Source: Methylobacterium aerolatum (GTDB lineage: Bacteria > Pseudomonadota > Alphaproteobacteria > Rhizobiales > Beijerinckiaceae). Taken from it: 64,000 nt of DNA. The notes under the pieces are model-generated. The model ran no database searches. It worked only from the letters and a program-made list of their open reading frames with translations, and was not told where the DNA came from. The stretch covers positions 1 to 64,000 of the forward strand of contig NZ_BPQE01000028.1 in NCBI RefSeq assembly GCF_022179085.1, given 5' to 3'. Each line of letters opens with the position of its first letter. Position 1 is the first letter of the stretch. Of the stretch, positions 7,958-15,467 are shown in pieces. The position numbers were made by a program, and so were the translations under genes.

Positions 7958-8734
7958 TACCACCTCATAGATCGGCATGCCCATTTTTTCGAGAAAAACA
8001 CACTGTGCTGTCAAGACTGGCGGCATACTTCGACTTACTATATAGGCCAGCGTAATCTTCCAAATAATTGTGTCCCCGGCCTCCGGCTGAGTTTCACCCT
8101 TCTGCCCAAATATGTATGATATATTATTATCTTTGCCAAGTATTTGAGGCAGACAAACCGGCTCGAAGCTATCAATACCAAGCTCTGCTATGGCATAGGC
8201 ATAACATATTTTTATGATAGTTTGCCCGAGTTCGTGGGGCATGAATTTGGCTTCGTAGACACCATCGAAACCATAGAGTGCCATGTGCTCATCAACATTG
8301 ACAGTTGGATGCGCCTTTCCTTTCCAATATAGCGTGTCAATATTAGGATTATTGCCAACAAAGAAACCGGCACGACCGAAATGCGGTAGGAAAACCACAG
8401 CAGGGTAGTCTGTTGCTGGAACCATTCTTCGCTTTGGAGTGCCATCCCGATTGATTACACCAATTTCTAATTCGGCAGGGCGGGCTTTCCGCCGCCGCGT
8501 TGGAAAATTGTATCGCATTCTCAATTTTCCGAATGTCGTCCTGGCAGTCACTCCTTCGAAATAAAGTGTTTTATTTGCGCAATTTCTGCAACTTGACTTT
8601 GGTAAAACCAAGTGGCCGCCTAGAGAAAGCGGGATTGGATGTTCATCTGTCAAAGGGCCATCGGCGCAGCCGCAATATATGCAGATGCCGACAGGAGGAT
8701 ACTTAAATGAGGGTGTTCGACGGAAGGCTGACAT
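7877..8734 (-). CDS. HNH-type nuclease-like protein
   Basis: A 285-residue protein with an N-terminal HNH_5-like zinc module: CIYCG (residues about 18-22), DEHPIPLSLGG (the His of the HNH, about 30-40) and CRNCANK (about 49-55). These four Cys plus DEH match the McrA/HNH fold used for DNA or RNA cleavage. The remaining 220 residues, including KARPAELEIGV and HELGQTIIKICYAYA, form no domain I can name. Low GC compared with the flanks suggests recent transfer. Placed as cargo behind the tail genes, it could be a defence or exclusion nuclease or a homing-type gene; this is inference. Confidence 0.65.
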   Translation of the reverse strand: MSAFRRTPSFKYPPVGICIYCGCADGPLTDEHPIPLSLGGHLVLPKSSCRNCANKTLYFEGVTARTTFGKLRMRYNFPTRRRKARPAELEIGVINRDGTPKRRMVPATDYPAVVFLPHFGRAGFFVGNNPNIDTLYWKGKAHPTVNVDEHMALYGFDGVYEAKFMPHELGQTIIKICYAYAIAELGIDSFEPVCLPQILGKDNNISYIFGQKGETQPEAGDTIIWKITLAYIVSRSMPPVLTAQCVFLEKMGMPIYEVVLGFIRNFDQFAVMKDKISNYSLVNQF

Positions 8735-9282
8735 GACACAAGGATTAGTGCGATGTCGCCTAATTTCAAAGCGCGTTCTTCATCTTGCCTCCAATCGCTA
8801 TTCATATTTGCCGCGGATTGGATGCGTCATAAGTATCAATAGGATCAGCTAAAGCCCGCGCGATCTCTCGAACCTGCTTGATTGCCTCGGCCTAGGTGAA
8901 ACGGCCGGTGCTGGTCCGGCGCTGGGCGTCATTGGACCAGTAGACGTAGCCGGCGCGTCGGCCGGCGGCGTCCTCAACGCACACTGACTCTCAAGCAGGC
9001 AGATGCGGAGCGGTAGCTTGAGGCCGAGTGTAGGCATCGTACCTACGTAGGACTCGTAAGTATCTCGTTAGCCGTCCACCGCCGTTGTATTCAATGAGAA
9101 TGACTCTTGGAGCGTTGACTTTATAGCCCGGACCTTCGCCTCCGATGCACGGGTACGCCACTTCTGCAAGAACACAGTCAACCATTGCTGCTTCTATGGG
9201 TGTACTTTTTCACTCTAGCGACACGCTTGGTGAAAGGGATAATACAAATATTTTGAATTCCGAAAATTCTAAAATAATTGAG
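8735..9282. other. 550-bp gap between two AT-rich cargo genes, probably decayed DNA
   Basis: No convincing intact gene is seen. The minus strand carries a broken frame (separate entry). The ends (8735-8830, 9200-9282) are AT-rich and likely hold promoters for the flanking minus-strand gene and untranslated DNA. The middle is GC-rich, like the host. Confidence 0.5.
8825..9185 (-). pseudogene. Possible decayed small gene(s) with in-frame stops
   Basis: One minus-strand frame reads MVDCVLAEVAYPC, then GYKVNAPRVILIEYNGGGR down to a stop just before 8985. In the same frame it resumes as EDAAGRRAGYVYWSNDAQRR to an amber stop near 8895, and then as AEAIKQVREIARALADPID. The last two pieces read like one small protein split by TAG. 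Whether these are one or two former genes cannot be settled here. Confidence 0.3.
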
Positions 9283-9990
9283 CTATCTCTTATACATTTC
9301 TGATCTCCACCTGCATTCAGCTAAGATTTCTCGCCGCTCTCTCTTCTTGTTCTCTTTAATCTTCCTATCAGATAGATAAAGTTTGAAGACGTCTGCGACG
9401 ATCTGGCAAGATATAATTAAGCTCAGTATGATGCCCCAATAATCAGATAGTGAATATGCAAAAGAAGCAGAAATGGCTTCTATATTATCGTCTGACTTCA
9501 GTAGATCCGCTTGATAGCCTAATAGATTTCCAATGCGATAATGATTTTCTGATAATTTCCTGCCTATGTCCGATTGATAATATTTCAACAGCCAATATGT
9601 TTCTGTATTATTCCTCATATACCCCACGGTATCGTTAAAACCAAATACCTGCCATCTTCGTATATAATTGCTAATATTGATGAAATCATCGCATTTCTTG
9701 TCTTTCTGTCTTTTATAATTCACCTTTTCACAATTCGCAGTTTTAAGGCTTTCAACTGCTATAAGTTGCTTTGCAAGTTCCGCTTTGTAAGCAACGAGAG
9801 ACTTGTCTGCGCGATCTTGAAGAGAAGATTTCTCAATATTAAAGATAAAAAGAACGACGGCACCCAAACCAATAAATCGTGTTGCAATAAGTATAATCGC
9901 CCATGTCTTTTCATCGAATTTGTGGACATAGCCTACAAGCGACAAGACAATGGCAGATATGATTGCAAAAAGAAAATTCTCGAAAATCAT
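9283..9990 (-). CDS. AT-rich membrane protein, unknown function
   Basis: A 235-residue protein. Two hydrophobic segments lie near the N-terminus (about residues 4-22, FLFAIISAIVLSLVGYV, and 30-50, WAIILIATRFIGLGAVVLF). A Lys/Glu-rich soluble or periplasmic stretch (55-180) follows, with a Cys pair near ANCEKVNYKRQKDKKCDD. A third membrane segment is at about 188-206 (WGIILSLIISCQIVADVF), and the tail is basic. The base composition is strongly AT-rich against a roughly 65-70% GC background, so this is recently acquired cargo. Two-plus-one membrane layouts with a soluble centre occur in phage-exclusion and abortive-infection proteins; no specific family is recognised. Confidence 0.6.
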   Translation of the reverse strand: MIFENFLFAIISAIVLSLVGYVHKFDEKTWAIILIATRFIGLGAVVLFIFNIEKSSLQDRADKSLVAYKAELAKQLIAVESLKTANCEKVNYKRQKDKKCDDFINISNYIRRWQVFGFNDTVGYMRNNTETYWLLKYYQSDIGRKLSENHYRIGNLLGYQADLLKSDDNIEAISASFAYSLSDYWGIILSLIISCQIVADVFKLYLSDRKIKENKKRERREILAECRWRSEMYKR

Positions 9991-10222
9991 TCAGATCTCA
10001 ATACAGCTAGTGCCGCGCTCATGAACAACAAATTTGTTATAAAGCATAATGTTTGATTTTAAACAAGACTTCGCCTTTGAGTTTCTGATAGCCGGCAACA
10101 GCTTGCGCCTGCTGCCTTCCTCAGGCGCACCCCCGGCCCCTCGCCATTTTCCTCAATGAAGATGACGCATGGATTTGCGATGAGAGCGCTAAACTGGCTT
10201 TGGGTTGCCTAACGCTTGCCGA

Positions 10223-10528
10223 TCACCCAACTCCCACCATCGCTTCTTTCACAATCTCCAGCGAACGAAGGATGGAGAATGCAGTTGCCTCTGCATCCGC
10301 CTCGCCCTCGGCATTATCTGGGAAGATTGCAACGGACTCGGCGCCTTCGCCGCCTTCTTGGCCGACTATGATCTGAAGGGTTAGGCCCTCATCGCCGCTC
10401 TCGGCCCGGATCAACGCAACGAAGTGCCCGACGGCCGTTCCGTAAACCTGAAGCGGGCTGAACTCCGCAATGGTGTCAGGTGGTGCGTCTGCGGGACGGC
10501 CAAAATTTGGGCGTATAACGTTTGTCAT
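10223..10528 (-). CDS. Conserved-looking hypothetical protein, 101 aa
   Basis: The start is taken at ATG 10528 (MTNVIRPNFGRPADAP); the longer frame to 10696 has no start signal and a different composition. The protein has alternating strands (VYGTAVGHFVALIRAE, then GLTLQIIVGQ) and a C-terminal helix (ATAFSILRSLEIVKEAM). This is a compact alpha-beta layout without catalytic motifs. The function is unknown. Confidence 0.5.
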   Translation of the reverse strand: MTNVIRPNFGRPADAPPDTIAEFSPLQVYGTAVGHFVALIRAESGDEGLTLQIIVGQEGGEGAESVAIFPDNAEGEADAEATAFSILRSLEIVKEAMVGVG

Positions 10529-10705
10529 GGGCAGATTATCGCACACTTCCGCGAAGCCGGCTGCCAAGGTGCAGTGGTATTTCGCCTGCGCATTCAACGT
10601 GCCGTGGTGCCGACCCATGTGCCCGTATATCTGCGCACTGAAATGGCGAGACTTATTGCCGAGATCGCCAAGGCAGCGCGAAGGTTGGGCTGACACAAGG
10701 CCACG

Positions 10706-11251
10706 TCAGTACCGGCAGCCGAGGCGCCGCTCGGCCGCGCGTAGATCCTCAACTTGCGTCCGCTGCCGCGTCGAAAGAGGAACGTCCGCCTCATCGTCAT
10801 ACTGGCAACCTGCGTTCCCGAAAGCCTGGATGCCGCGCGGCGAGCGGAAGCAGTAACCGGCGGCCTTGAAGATTGCATTCCGCTCATACCAAAGATCGTC
10901 GCAGGACGACCTCGTCACCGCCGGAACTGAAGTGTCGGATGCCCCGGCTGTCCGGCAACAACCGACGTATCGCGCGCTGACCCATCCTGTCTGGCCGGAC
11001 GGCAGCTGTATATTCACCCATCCCCCGCGACGGCCGATCTCGGTGAAAAGTGTTTCGGGTCCGAGCCGCGCAATCCGCACACCCTCGCTTCCGCTGGGAA
11101 GGCTCCGCAGTGCAAGGAAGTTGTCACCAGAGGGGTCCAGGCCGACCGGGTAGCTGAACCGCTCCTGTTGGACCTGTGCCAGCACGCACGAGGCAGACCC
11201 GAAGGCTGAGAGAAGTGCAGCGCCTACGAGACTGACGGCAAACTTACGCAC
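10706..11251 (-). CDS. Secreted SH3-like and YARHG-like domain protein
   Basis: GTG 11251 lies 8 nt after AGGAG and is preferred; GTG 11260 is an alternative that overlaps the upstream stop (GTGA). Residues 1-25 are a signal peptide (FAVSLVGAALLSAFGSASC). An SH3-like bacterial domain follows (FLALRSLPSGSEGVRIARL ... GGWVNIQLPSGQTGWVSARY). Next comes a C-terminal segment CDDLWYERNAIFKAAGYCF, which resembles YARHG domains of exported proteins. Probably a periplasmic, cell-wall-associated protein; it is the second gene of a minus-strand pair. Confidence 0.6.
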   Translation of the reverse strand: MRKFAVSLVGAALLSAFGSASCVLAQVQQERFSYPVGLDPSGDNFLALRSLPSGSEGVRIARLGPETLFTEIGRRGGWVNIQLPSGQTGWVSARYVGCCRTAGASDTSVPAVTRSSCDDLWYERNAIFKAAGYCFRSPRGIQAFGNAGCQYDDEADVPLSTRQRTQVEDLRAAERRLGCRY

Positions 11252-11256
11252 GCCTC

Positions 11257-11730
11257 TCACTCCTCTAGCGGGGCCCGGCTCGGACAAAGAGCCTTGAAGA
11301 TCTGGATATTGGTAGGATAGCCAGACGCTGATGAACCATCCGCAATTTCGCCGGACGGCAGACTTTTCAGCACATATTTCGCCATGCTGTCCTTGTCCGT
11401 AGACTCGCCAAGGAAGCGATAGCGATTGCCGCGGAAATCGACAAATTCCCCTCTTGGGCAATTGGCGAAGATCTCGTCGTTCAGGCGGACGGCTAATTCC
11501 TCGCGAATGCAATCAGGTGTCACTTTTCCTACGTAATCGCGACAAAACCCTATAGCGTCCTCGCGTGTATGTTTAGTTTTGATAGTGGCCTGAGACGTAT
11601 CAAGACCGCTCATAGATACGACGGTGACTGTCATACCGATCCGCGAGCCGTAGAATATCTTGCCTGAAGCGAGGGCCGGACTGGTGACAGCTACAACCAT
11701 GGAAAAAAGGCCGATTGGCAGCATCTTCAT
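11257..11730 (-). CDS. Exported hypothetical protein, 157 aa
   Basis: ATG 11730 starts MKMLPIGLFSMVVAVTSPAL, a clear signal peptide cleaved near ALASG. The longer frame from 11754 would bury it. The mature part contains three or four Cys (GFCRDYVGK, TPDCIREE, FANCPRGEF, KALCPSR), suggesting disulfides in the periplasm. Its stop overlaps the next gene's possible start, so the two are probably cotranscribed. No family is recognised. Confidence 0.5.
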   Translation of the reverse strand: MKMLPIGLFSMVVAVTSPALASGKIFYGSRIGMTVTVVSMSGLDTSQATIKTKHTREDAIGFCRDYVGKVTPDCIREELAVRLNDEIFANCPRGEFVDFRGNRYRFLGESTDKDSMAKYVLKSLPSGEIADGSSASGYPTNIQIFKALCPSRAPLEE

Positions 11731-11816
11731 TTGAGATAGCCTTTCGCCATCCAATGCTCGGTAAGAAGCCTCTTGGCGTCTACGCTATCACTAAAGCGAC
11801 CCTTGTAGCCGCCAGC

Positions 11817-12104
11817 CTATCGCCACTGTTCCTTCATACAAGCCAAGATGTAAACGGTCCTGATGCAGCCTGCTTGGTCTTCCGGCGTATGCGCCTTGCC
11901 CATGCATGCTTCCATCCCGGATGACAGTAGCGTCTGGTCGATCTCTCCATCGGACTCGCAAGTGAAGATCGATTGGAAGCCCTCGAAGCGGTTCACTTGC
12001 CAGCAGATGATCATAAATGAAATTAAGCAAAATGCGCTTACCAGCACCCAGCTATCGTAGAACCAGTGCCTCTGTTCGCTAGACTTGGTACTCGTGCTAG
12101 TCAT
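11817..12104 (-). CDS. Small single-pass membrane protein, 95 aa
   Basis: A charged N-terminus (TSTSTKSSEQRHW) is followed by one strong membrane segment (about residues 17-36, DSWVLVSAFCLISFMIICWQ) and a Cys-containing outer domain (FTCESDGEID, EACMGKAHTPEDQAGCI, ILACMKEQW). It sits in the same direction as the two exported genes downstream, giving a group of three envelope proteins that may form a lysogenic-conversion module. The function is unknown. Confidence 0.5.
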   Translation of the reverse strand: MTSTSTKSSEQRHWFYDSWVLVSAFCLISFMIICWQVNRFEGFQSIFTCESDGEIDQTLLSSGMEACMGKAHTPEDQAGCIRTVYILACMKEQWR

Positions 12105-12147
12105 TATTGGATGAACGCTTGTGTAGCGATCGCTTAGATATTGCTCT

Positions 12148-12351
12148 TCACGACCGCTTTGCCTTAAGCGCGTCCTCTACAAGGCGGCGAATGGCTTCTG
12201 GACGCGAAGGCTTCGGATGGGGCTGAGCCTCGATCCAAGCGTCAAGCGGCTCTAGCAGAAGCGGCAGCAACCGCACGCCGATAAGCGTACCCTTGCCGGT
12301 GGGCTGAGGCCCCCGTCGTTTCTTTGTTAGCACGGTTTCTTGCGCGGCCAT
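12148..12351 (-). CDS. Ribbon-helix-helix-like regulator, 67 aa
   Basis: The start is taken at ATG 12351 (MAAQETVLTKKRRGPQPTG); the extension to 12453 is antisense to the divergent gene. The pattern GTLIGVRLLPLLLEPLDAWI then SRPEAIRRLVEDALKAK is typical of ribbon-helix-helix repressors: a DNA-contacting strand, helix A, and a helix B starting at SRPEAIRR. It is divergent from the gene at 12439. The 87 bp between them includes an ATCACAA-type motif (GTTATCACAAC), which may be its operator. Confidence 0.6.
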   Translation of the reverse strand: MAAQETVLTKKRRGPQPTGKGTLIGVRLLPLLLEPLDAWIEAQPHPKPSRPEAIRRLVEDALKAKRS

Positions 12352-12438
12352 AGAAACCGTGTTATCACAACAGCGGCCCGACGGGAAGTTCGTACCTTCA
12401 CGCCGGGCCTGACCACGAACTGGAAGGGCATCACAGTC

Positions 12439-12825
12439 ATGGCTATCCACCACCTTACACCGCCCATTCGCGGCGGTGAACGCCCGCGCTCGCCTTCACC
12501 ACAGATTGGACCGGTCACGCAGGCCATCCGCGCGATGCGGGGCGCAGAGCCCTCCAAACCCGCAAAATTCGCGGATTTGCCCGCCGATCTGCGCGAAATC
12601 CGGCTCGAATTGGCCAATCGTATCGAAGCGTACATTGCCCTTCTCGACGCGCTGGACGGCGACACCGACTTTGAGTTCGATGACGAACTCGAAGACGAGA
12701 ACGAGCACGGCGGCGACGTGCAGGACGAACCGCACGACGCGCAGTTCGATGATGAGCACGCGGCGCAGCCCGTCTTCATGGGCGGTGGCGCCTTCCAAGC
12801 CGGTAGCTTTGGGAGGGGCGCGTGA
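12439..12825 (+). CDS. Acidic hypothetical protein of the prophage-like element, 128 aa
   Basis: ATG 12439 (MAIHHLTPPIRGGERPRSP). After a helical core (DLPADLREIRLELANRIEAY) the protein has a long Asp/Glu stretch (residues about 74-105, DGDTDFEFDDELEDENEHG) and ends Gly-rich. Strongly acidic proteins in phages can mimic DNA or bind basic partners, but the run here may simply be disordered. It is followed by a GTG start that overlaps its stop. Confidence 0.5.
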   Translation: MAIHHLTPPIRGGERPRSPSPQIGPVTQAIRAMRGAEPSKPAKFADLPADLREIRLELANRIEAYIALLDALDGDTDFEFDDELEDENEHGGDVQDEPHDAQFDDEHAAQPVFMGGGAFQAGSFGRGA

Positions 12826-13172
12826 ACGACCCCGCATCCCGTCGCGGCTTCCTACGCGGCCTTACCACCCTGCCGCTCATTGGCGGTGGCATCTCACTGA
12901 TCGGCGCTCCGTCTGCCGTCGCGCAGCCCGTCACGACCGGCTTGCTGATGGCCTACGACGAGTGGCTGTTCATGGAACGGCGGATGCTCTGCCTTGAGCA
13001 GTGCCCCGGAGATGATACCCGCGAAAACTTCCGCCCGACGAACACAGGCGCTCATACCTATCACTTTGATGGCCCTGGCCATTGGCGTGACCCCCACCGC
13101 CTGCCCTCGACCCGTGCGGCCCTCGTCCTGAGCGCCGTCGGCTGCGAATGGGAAGGGAGGGGGATATGGTAG
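12822..13172 (+). CDS. Small protein with twin-arginine (Tat) signal
   Basis: GTG 12822 overlaps the upstream stop (GTGA). The N-terminus SRRGFLRGLTTLPLIGG is a textbook Tat motif (S-R-R-x-F-L) with a hydrophobic segment ending at the APSAVAQP cleavage region. The mature part is short (LLMAYDEWLFMERRMLCLE ... TGAHTYHFDGPGHW) and rich in His, Trp and Tyr. The phage-borne setting is unusual for Tat export. No family name is recognised. Confidence 0.55.
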   Translation: MNDPASRRGFLRGLTTLPLIGGGISLIGAPSAVAQPVTTGLLMAYDEWLFMERRMLCLEQCPGDDTRENFRPTNTGAHTYHFDGPGHWRDPHRLPSTRAALVLSAVGCEWEGRGIW

Positions 13173-13540
13173 ACGCCGTGCAGCGCCGTCGGCTGCAAAT
13201 GGAGGGAGGCACTACCAGGCGCCCGACCCTCGCCACGCAGAACGGCAAGTCCGTCTCCCGGATCTCAAAAGTTCGGCGGGCGGCGGCCCGTCCAGACATA
13301 GAGATCGCCCGCCTTCGCCGCTGCCTCGCCAGCATCAGGGCCGAAGCCGAAAAGGCGCAAGCTCGTGCGGAGGAGGCTGAGAAGCTGATGCAGGCCGTCT
13401 TCTCGGTCGCCTGCAAGGGCGATCCAGTCATGACGGTCGCCATGGTTCGCCACGCGATCATCGAGGGGGCAAACGCGCACCGCGTCGGTCTCGTCGTCCG
13501 GTACTGCGAGATGGCTGAGGAGGGCACGCTATGCGCATAG
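13166..13540 (+). CDS. Coiled-coil hypothetical protein, 124 aa
   Basis: ATG 13166 follows GGGAGGGGG and overlaps the upstream stop by 7 bp. Residues about 48-85 (EIARLRRCLASIRAEAEKAQ and on) are heptad-rich, predicting a coiled coil. The C-terminus (VMTVAMVRHAIIEGANAHR) is helical. The gene is coupled to the Tat-signal gene. The function is unknown. Confidence 0.5.
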   Translation: MVDAVQRRRLQMEGGTTRRPTLATQNGKSVSRISKVRRAAARPDIEIARLRRCLASIRAEAEKAQARAEEAEKLMQAVFSVACKGDPVMTVAMVRHAIIEGANAHRVGLVVRYCEMAEEGTLCA

Positions 13541-13554
13541 CCCTCCCCCTACCG

Positions 13555-13941
13555 TTAGCCGAGCTTATGCAGAGCGCAGAGCTTGTTGCCGTCGGGATCG
13601 CGCAAGTAGGCGAGGTACAGACGACCGGCAGCGCCGTTGCGCTCGCCCGGCGGGTCCTCAATGGCAGTACCGCCGTTCGCCACTCCAGCCTTATGCCAAG
13701 CGTCGGCTTCCTCCGGCGCCTCCACGTTGAAGCCGAGGGTCCACCCATTCCCTGGGTTCGCGGGCTGACCGTCAATCGGCTTGGTGACGAGGAACATCGC
13801 TCCACGGTGCAGGTAAACGAGCCGCCCCGCCGCGTCCTCCTTGCCCGCCTTGCCGCCCATCGCGGCGAACAGGGCGTCATAGAAGACCTTCGACCGGGCC
13901 ATGTCGTTGGTGCCGACCATCATGTGGCTGAACACGGGCAA
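13555..13941 (-). CDS. VOC family (glyoxalase/dioxygenase fold) protein
   Basis: A 128-residue protein with the paired beta-alpha-beta-beta-beta layout of the vicinal-oxygen-chelate family. The first module is FSHMMVGTNDMARSKVFYDA (His6 region as a metal ligand), and the last strand is YLAYLRDPDGNKLCALHK, where the usual metal-binding Glu position near the C-terminus is occupied by Leu/Cys. This suggests altered or lost metal use. It is a single-gene unit on the minus strand within the element, so an accessory gene. Its substrate cannot be told. Confidence 0.7.
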   Translation of the reverse strand: MPVFSHMMVGTNDMARSKVFYDALFAAMGGKAGKEDAAGRLVYLHRGAMFLVTKPIDGQPANPGNGWTLGFNVEAPEEADAWHKAGVANGGTAIEDPPGERNGAAGRLYLAYLRDPDGNKLCALHKLG

Positions 13942-14021
13942 TCTCCTCCTGTTGGGAATGCCTCAGCTAGCCGTGGACAACGCTGTATCAACCTCGGGAG
14001 CGAGCACGGAGGAGTGATCCC

Positions 14022-14222
14022 ATGCATCTGATCGCTCCATTCATCTCCCTCGCCGCGTGGTGGAACCTGCGTCGGGTCCGTCGCGCCACGGCCGACTTCC
14101 GCAGGGCCACCTACTACGCGCTGCGGGGCGAGCGGGCCTTGATCGCCAGTGGGATGATGCCGGCGGTGGTGACGGAGAGCGGCGTGCCGGCGATGCCGAA
14201 GCTGCCGCTGATCCGCAGCTAA
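14022..14222 (+). CDS. Small basic hypothetical protein, 66 aa
   Basis: ATG 14022 follows GGAGGAG. The N-terminus (HLIAPFISLAAWWN) is mildly hydrophobic, then comes a very basic amphipathic helix (LRRVRRATADFRRATYYALR). It could be membrane-peripheral or nucleic-acid binding. It directly precedes the hairpin array. No family is recognised. Confidence 0.45.
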   Translation: MHLIAPFISLAAWWNLRRVRRATADFRRATYYALRGERALIASGMMPAVVTESGVPAMPKLPLIRS

Positions 14223-14943
14223 TACCCCGGCCCGGCCGCCAGCGCGGCCTGAGGATCTTTCTCAATCTGAGAAAGAACCTGTCCCGAGCCCGGCCGGGCC
14301 TCTGAGATGCAACGGCCGACTTGGCCACTCAGTCGGTGAACGCGGGCGCAAAGTTTGCGCTTGCGTATCCGGGGTGTTTGCCAAGCTGGCGAAGAGCACG
14401 GTGGCAAAAAATTTTCGGCAACGTCGGCGCAAAGTTTGCGCTCACGTGAGTCGCCAAGTTGGCGACATTCGTGGAGTGGCAGACCTCGCCACTCCATCCT
14501 GGTCCGTGTCGCCAAGTTGGCGGGACGGCTGAGGACTGCGATGCAAACGCAAACTCTGCGACTGCATCGAAGGTTTCGCCAGCTTGGCGAAAGCTAAGCG
14601 CAACTTAGGGGTGCCCAATCTGGGCACCCTTCACGAAATGCCCCGAACAGTTGCAGGCCGACTTATTCGGGGGAAGCCGAAAAACAAGCAGCGTCAGAGA
14701 GTTGAGCCAGATGTGTCCACTAAGTGGACACTTTTGGGGGAACCGGATGGGTGGGGAAATCCCCCACCCTTTTGCATGACCAAGCTGCTGGCGCGGTCTT
14801 GGGTGTTCCAAGCGAGAACACCCACGCCAGGACCAGCCGAGCTTCACCAACGCCGCTGGCGCATTCGGTACGCTGTGAAACGGACGGGTTGAAATGGTCC
14901 GAAAGTATGCTACAAACAGTTCAACACGTCCGGTTTGGCGCCC
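14223..14943. repeat. Non-coding array of distinct perfect hairpins
   Basis: No gene is seen in these 720 bp, which instead carry a dense series of inverted repeats. Strong ones: 14257-14275 (CTTTCTCA/TGAGAAAG), 14346-14360 and 14427-14441 (identical GCGCAAAGTTTGCGC), 14377-14393 (one G-T pair), 14441-14450 (CTCACGTGAG), 14450-14466 (GTCGCCA/TGGCGAC), 14472-14496 (TGGAGTGGC/GCCACTCCA), 14510-14522, 14539-14569, 14574-14592 (TTTCGCCA/TGGCGAAA), 14609-14629 (GGGTGCCCA/TGGGCACCC), 14713-14731 (GTGTCCACT/AGTGGACAC), 14749-14769, 14800-14824 (TGGGTGTTC/GAACACCCA). Six share a core CA-N3-TG while the outer arm bases change in compensating pairs. It could be a structured RNA, an origin or a recombination/operator array. 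Confidence 0.85.
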
Positions 14944-15465
14944 ATGGACCCACTCGAAAAGACCTTCACCACCTCGACGCTGACTGAGATCGCCGGCTGC
15001 ACTGCCGACACGTTCCGCACGTGGCGCAACCGAAACGGTCTGTTCCCGGAGACTGCCGGCAAGTCTGGGTGGAAGCGCTTCTCCCTGCTCGACATCTGCC
15101 TAGTGCGGGCCGTGGTCCTAATGACCGAGCAAGGTATCCTTGCCAATCACGCCGTCTGGCTCGCCAACACTCAGTTGTTCGCCGATTTTGCCGCGCGCTT
15201 ACAAGGCGTGGCGTGGGCACGGTTCGTTGTCGTCATCCGCAATCCCAAACCCTACACTGGGCGCGTTCAAGTGAAGCACGCGGACGGCAGGGAAGAGTTG
15301 ATTGACGGCAAGGATCTGCCGGCGCAGGAAATCTTGTTCCGCCGTCTTCGGCCAGATGCCTCCCTCATGGAAGCCATGGCTGAGTCCAGCGGCATCGCCA
15401 CGATAATTAATATTGAAGAGATCACTTCGCAGGTGCTCTCCTATTTTGAAGGGAGCGTGGCCTGA
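14944..15465 (+). CDS. MerR-like helix-turn-helix regulator
   Basis: ATG 14944 is chosen over a TTG at 14935. Residues about 8-60 (FTTSTLTEIAGCTADTFRTW, then NRNGLFPE and GWKRFSLLDICLVRAV) give the MerR winged-helix order: HTH, a wing with a short Arg/Lys turn, then a helix that reads the first metal or dimer segment in true MerRs. No Cys cluster for metal follows; the C-terminal half (RVQVKHADGREELIDGKDL) is unknown. It lies just after the hairpin array and two genes before the integrase, so a lysogeny or excision control role is plausible. Confidence 0.6.
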   Translation: MDPLEKTFTTSTLTEIAGCTADTFRTWRNRNGLFPETAGKSGWKRFSLLDICLVRAVVLMTEQGILANHAVWLANTQLFADFAARLQGVAWARFVVVIRNPKPYTGRVQVKHADGREELIDGKDLPAQEILFRRLRPDASLMEAMAESSGIATIINIEEITSQVLSYFEGSVA

Positions 15466-15467
15466 CC

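Noticed and set aside
8849-9037. 62-aa minus-strand frame
   Set aside because: Pro/Ser/Ala-rich translation in a different frame from the more protein-like decayed gene; no start signal.
9450-10056. Plus-strand frames in the AT-rich patch
   Set aside because: Cys/Ile/Tyr-rich translations opposite a membrane protein with well-defined hydrophobic segments on the minus strand.
14257-14824. CRISPR array
   Set aside because: The units have no constant repeat and no regular spacer length; each dyad has its own sequence, and no cas gene is near.
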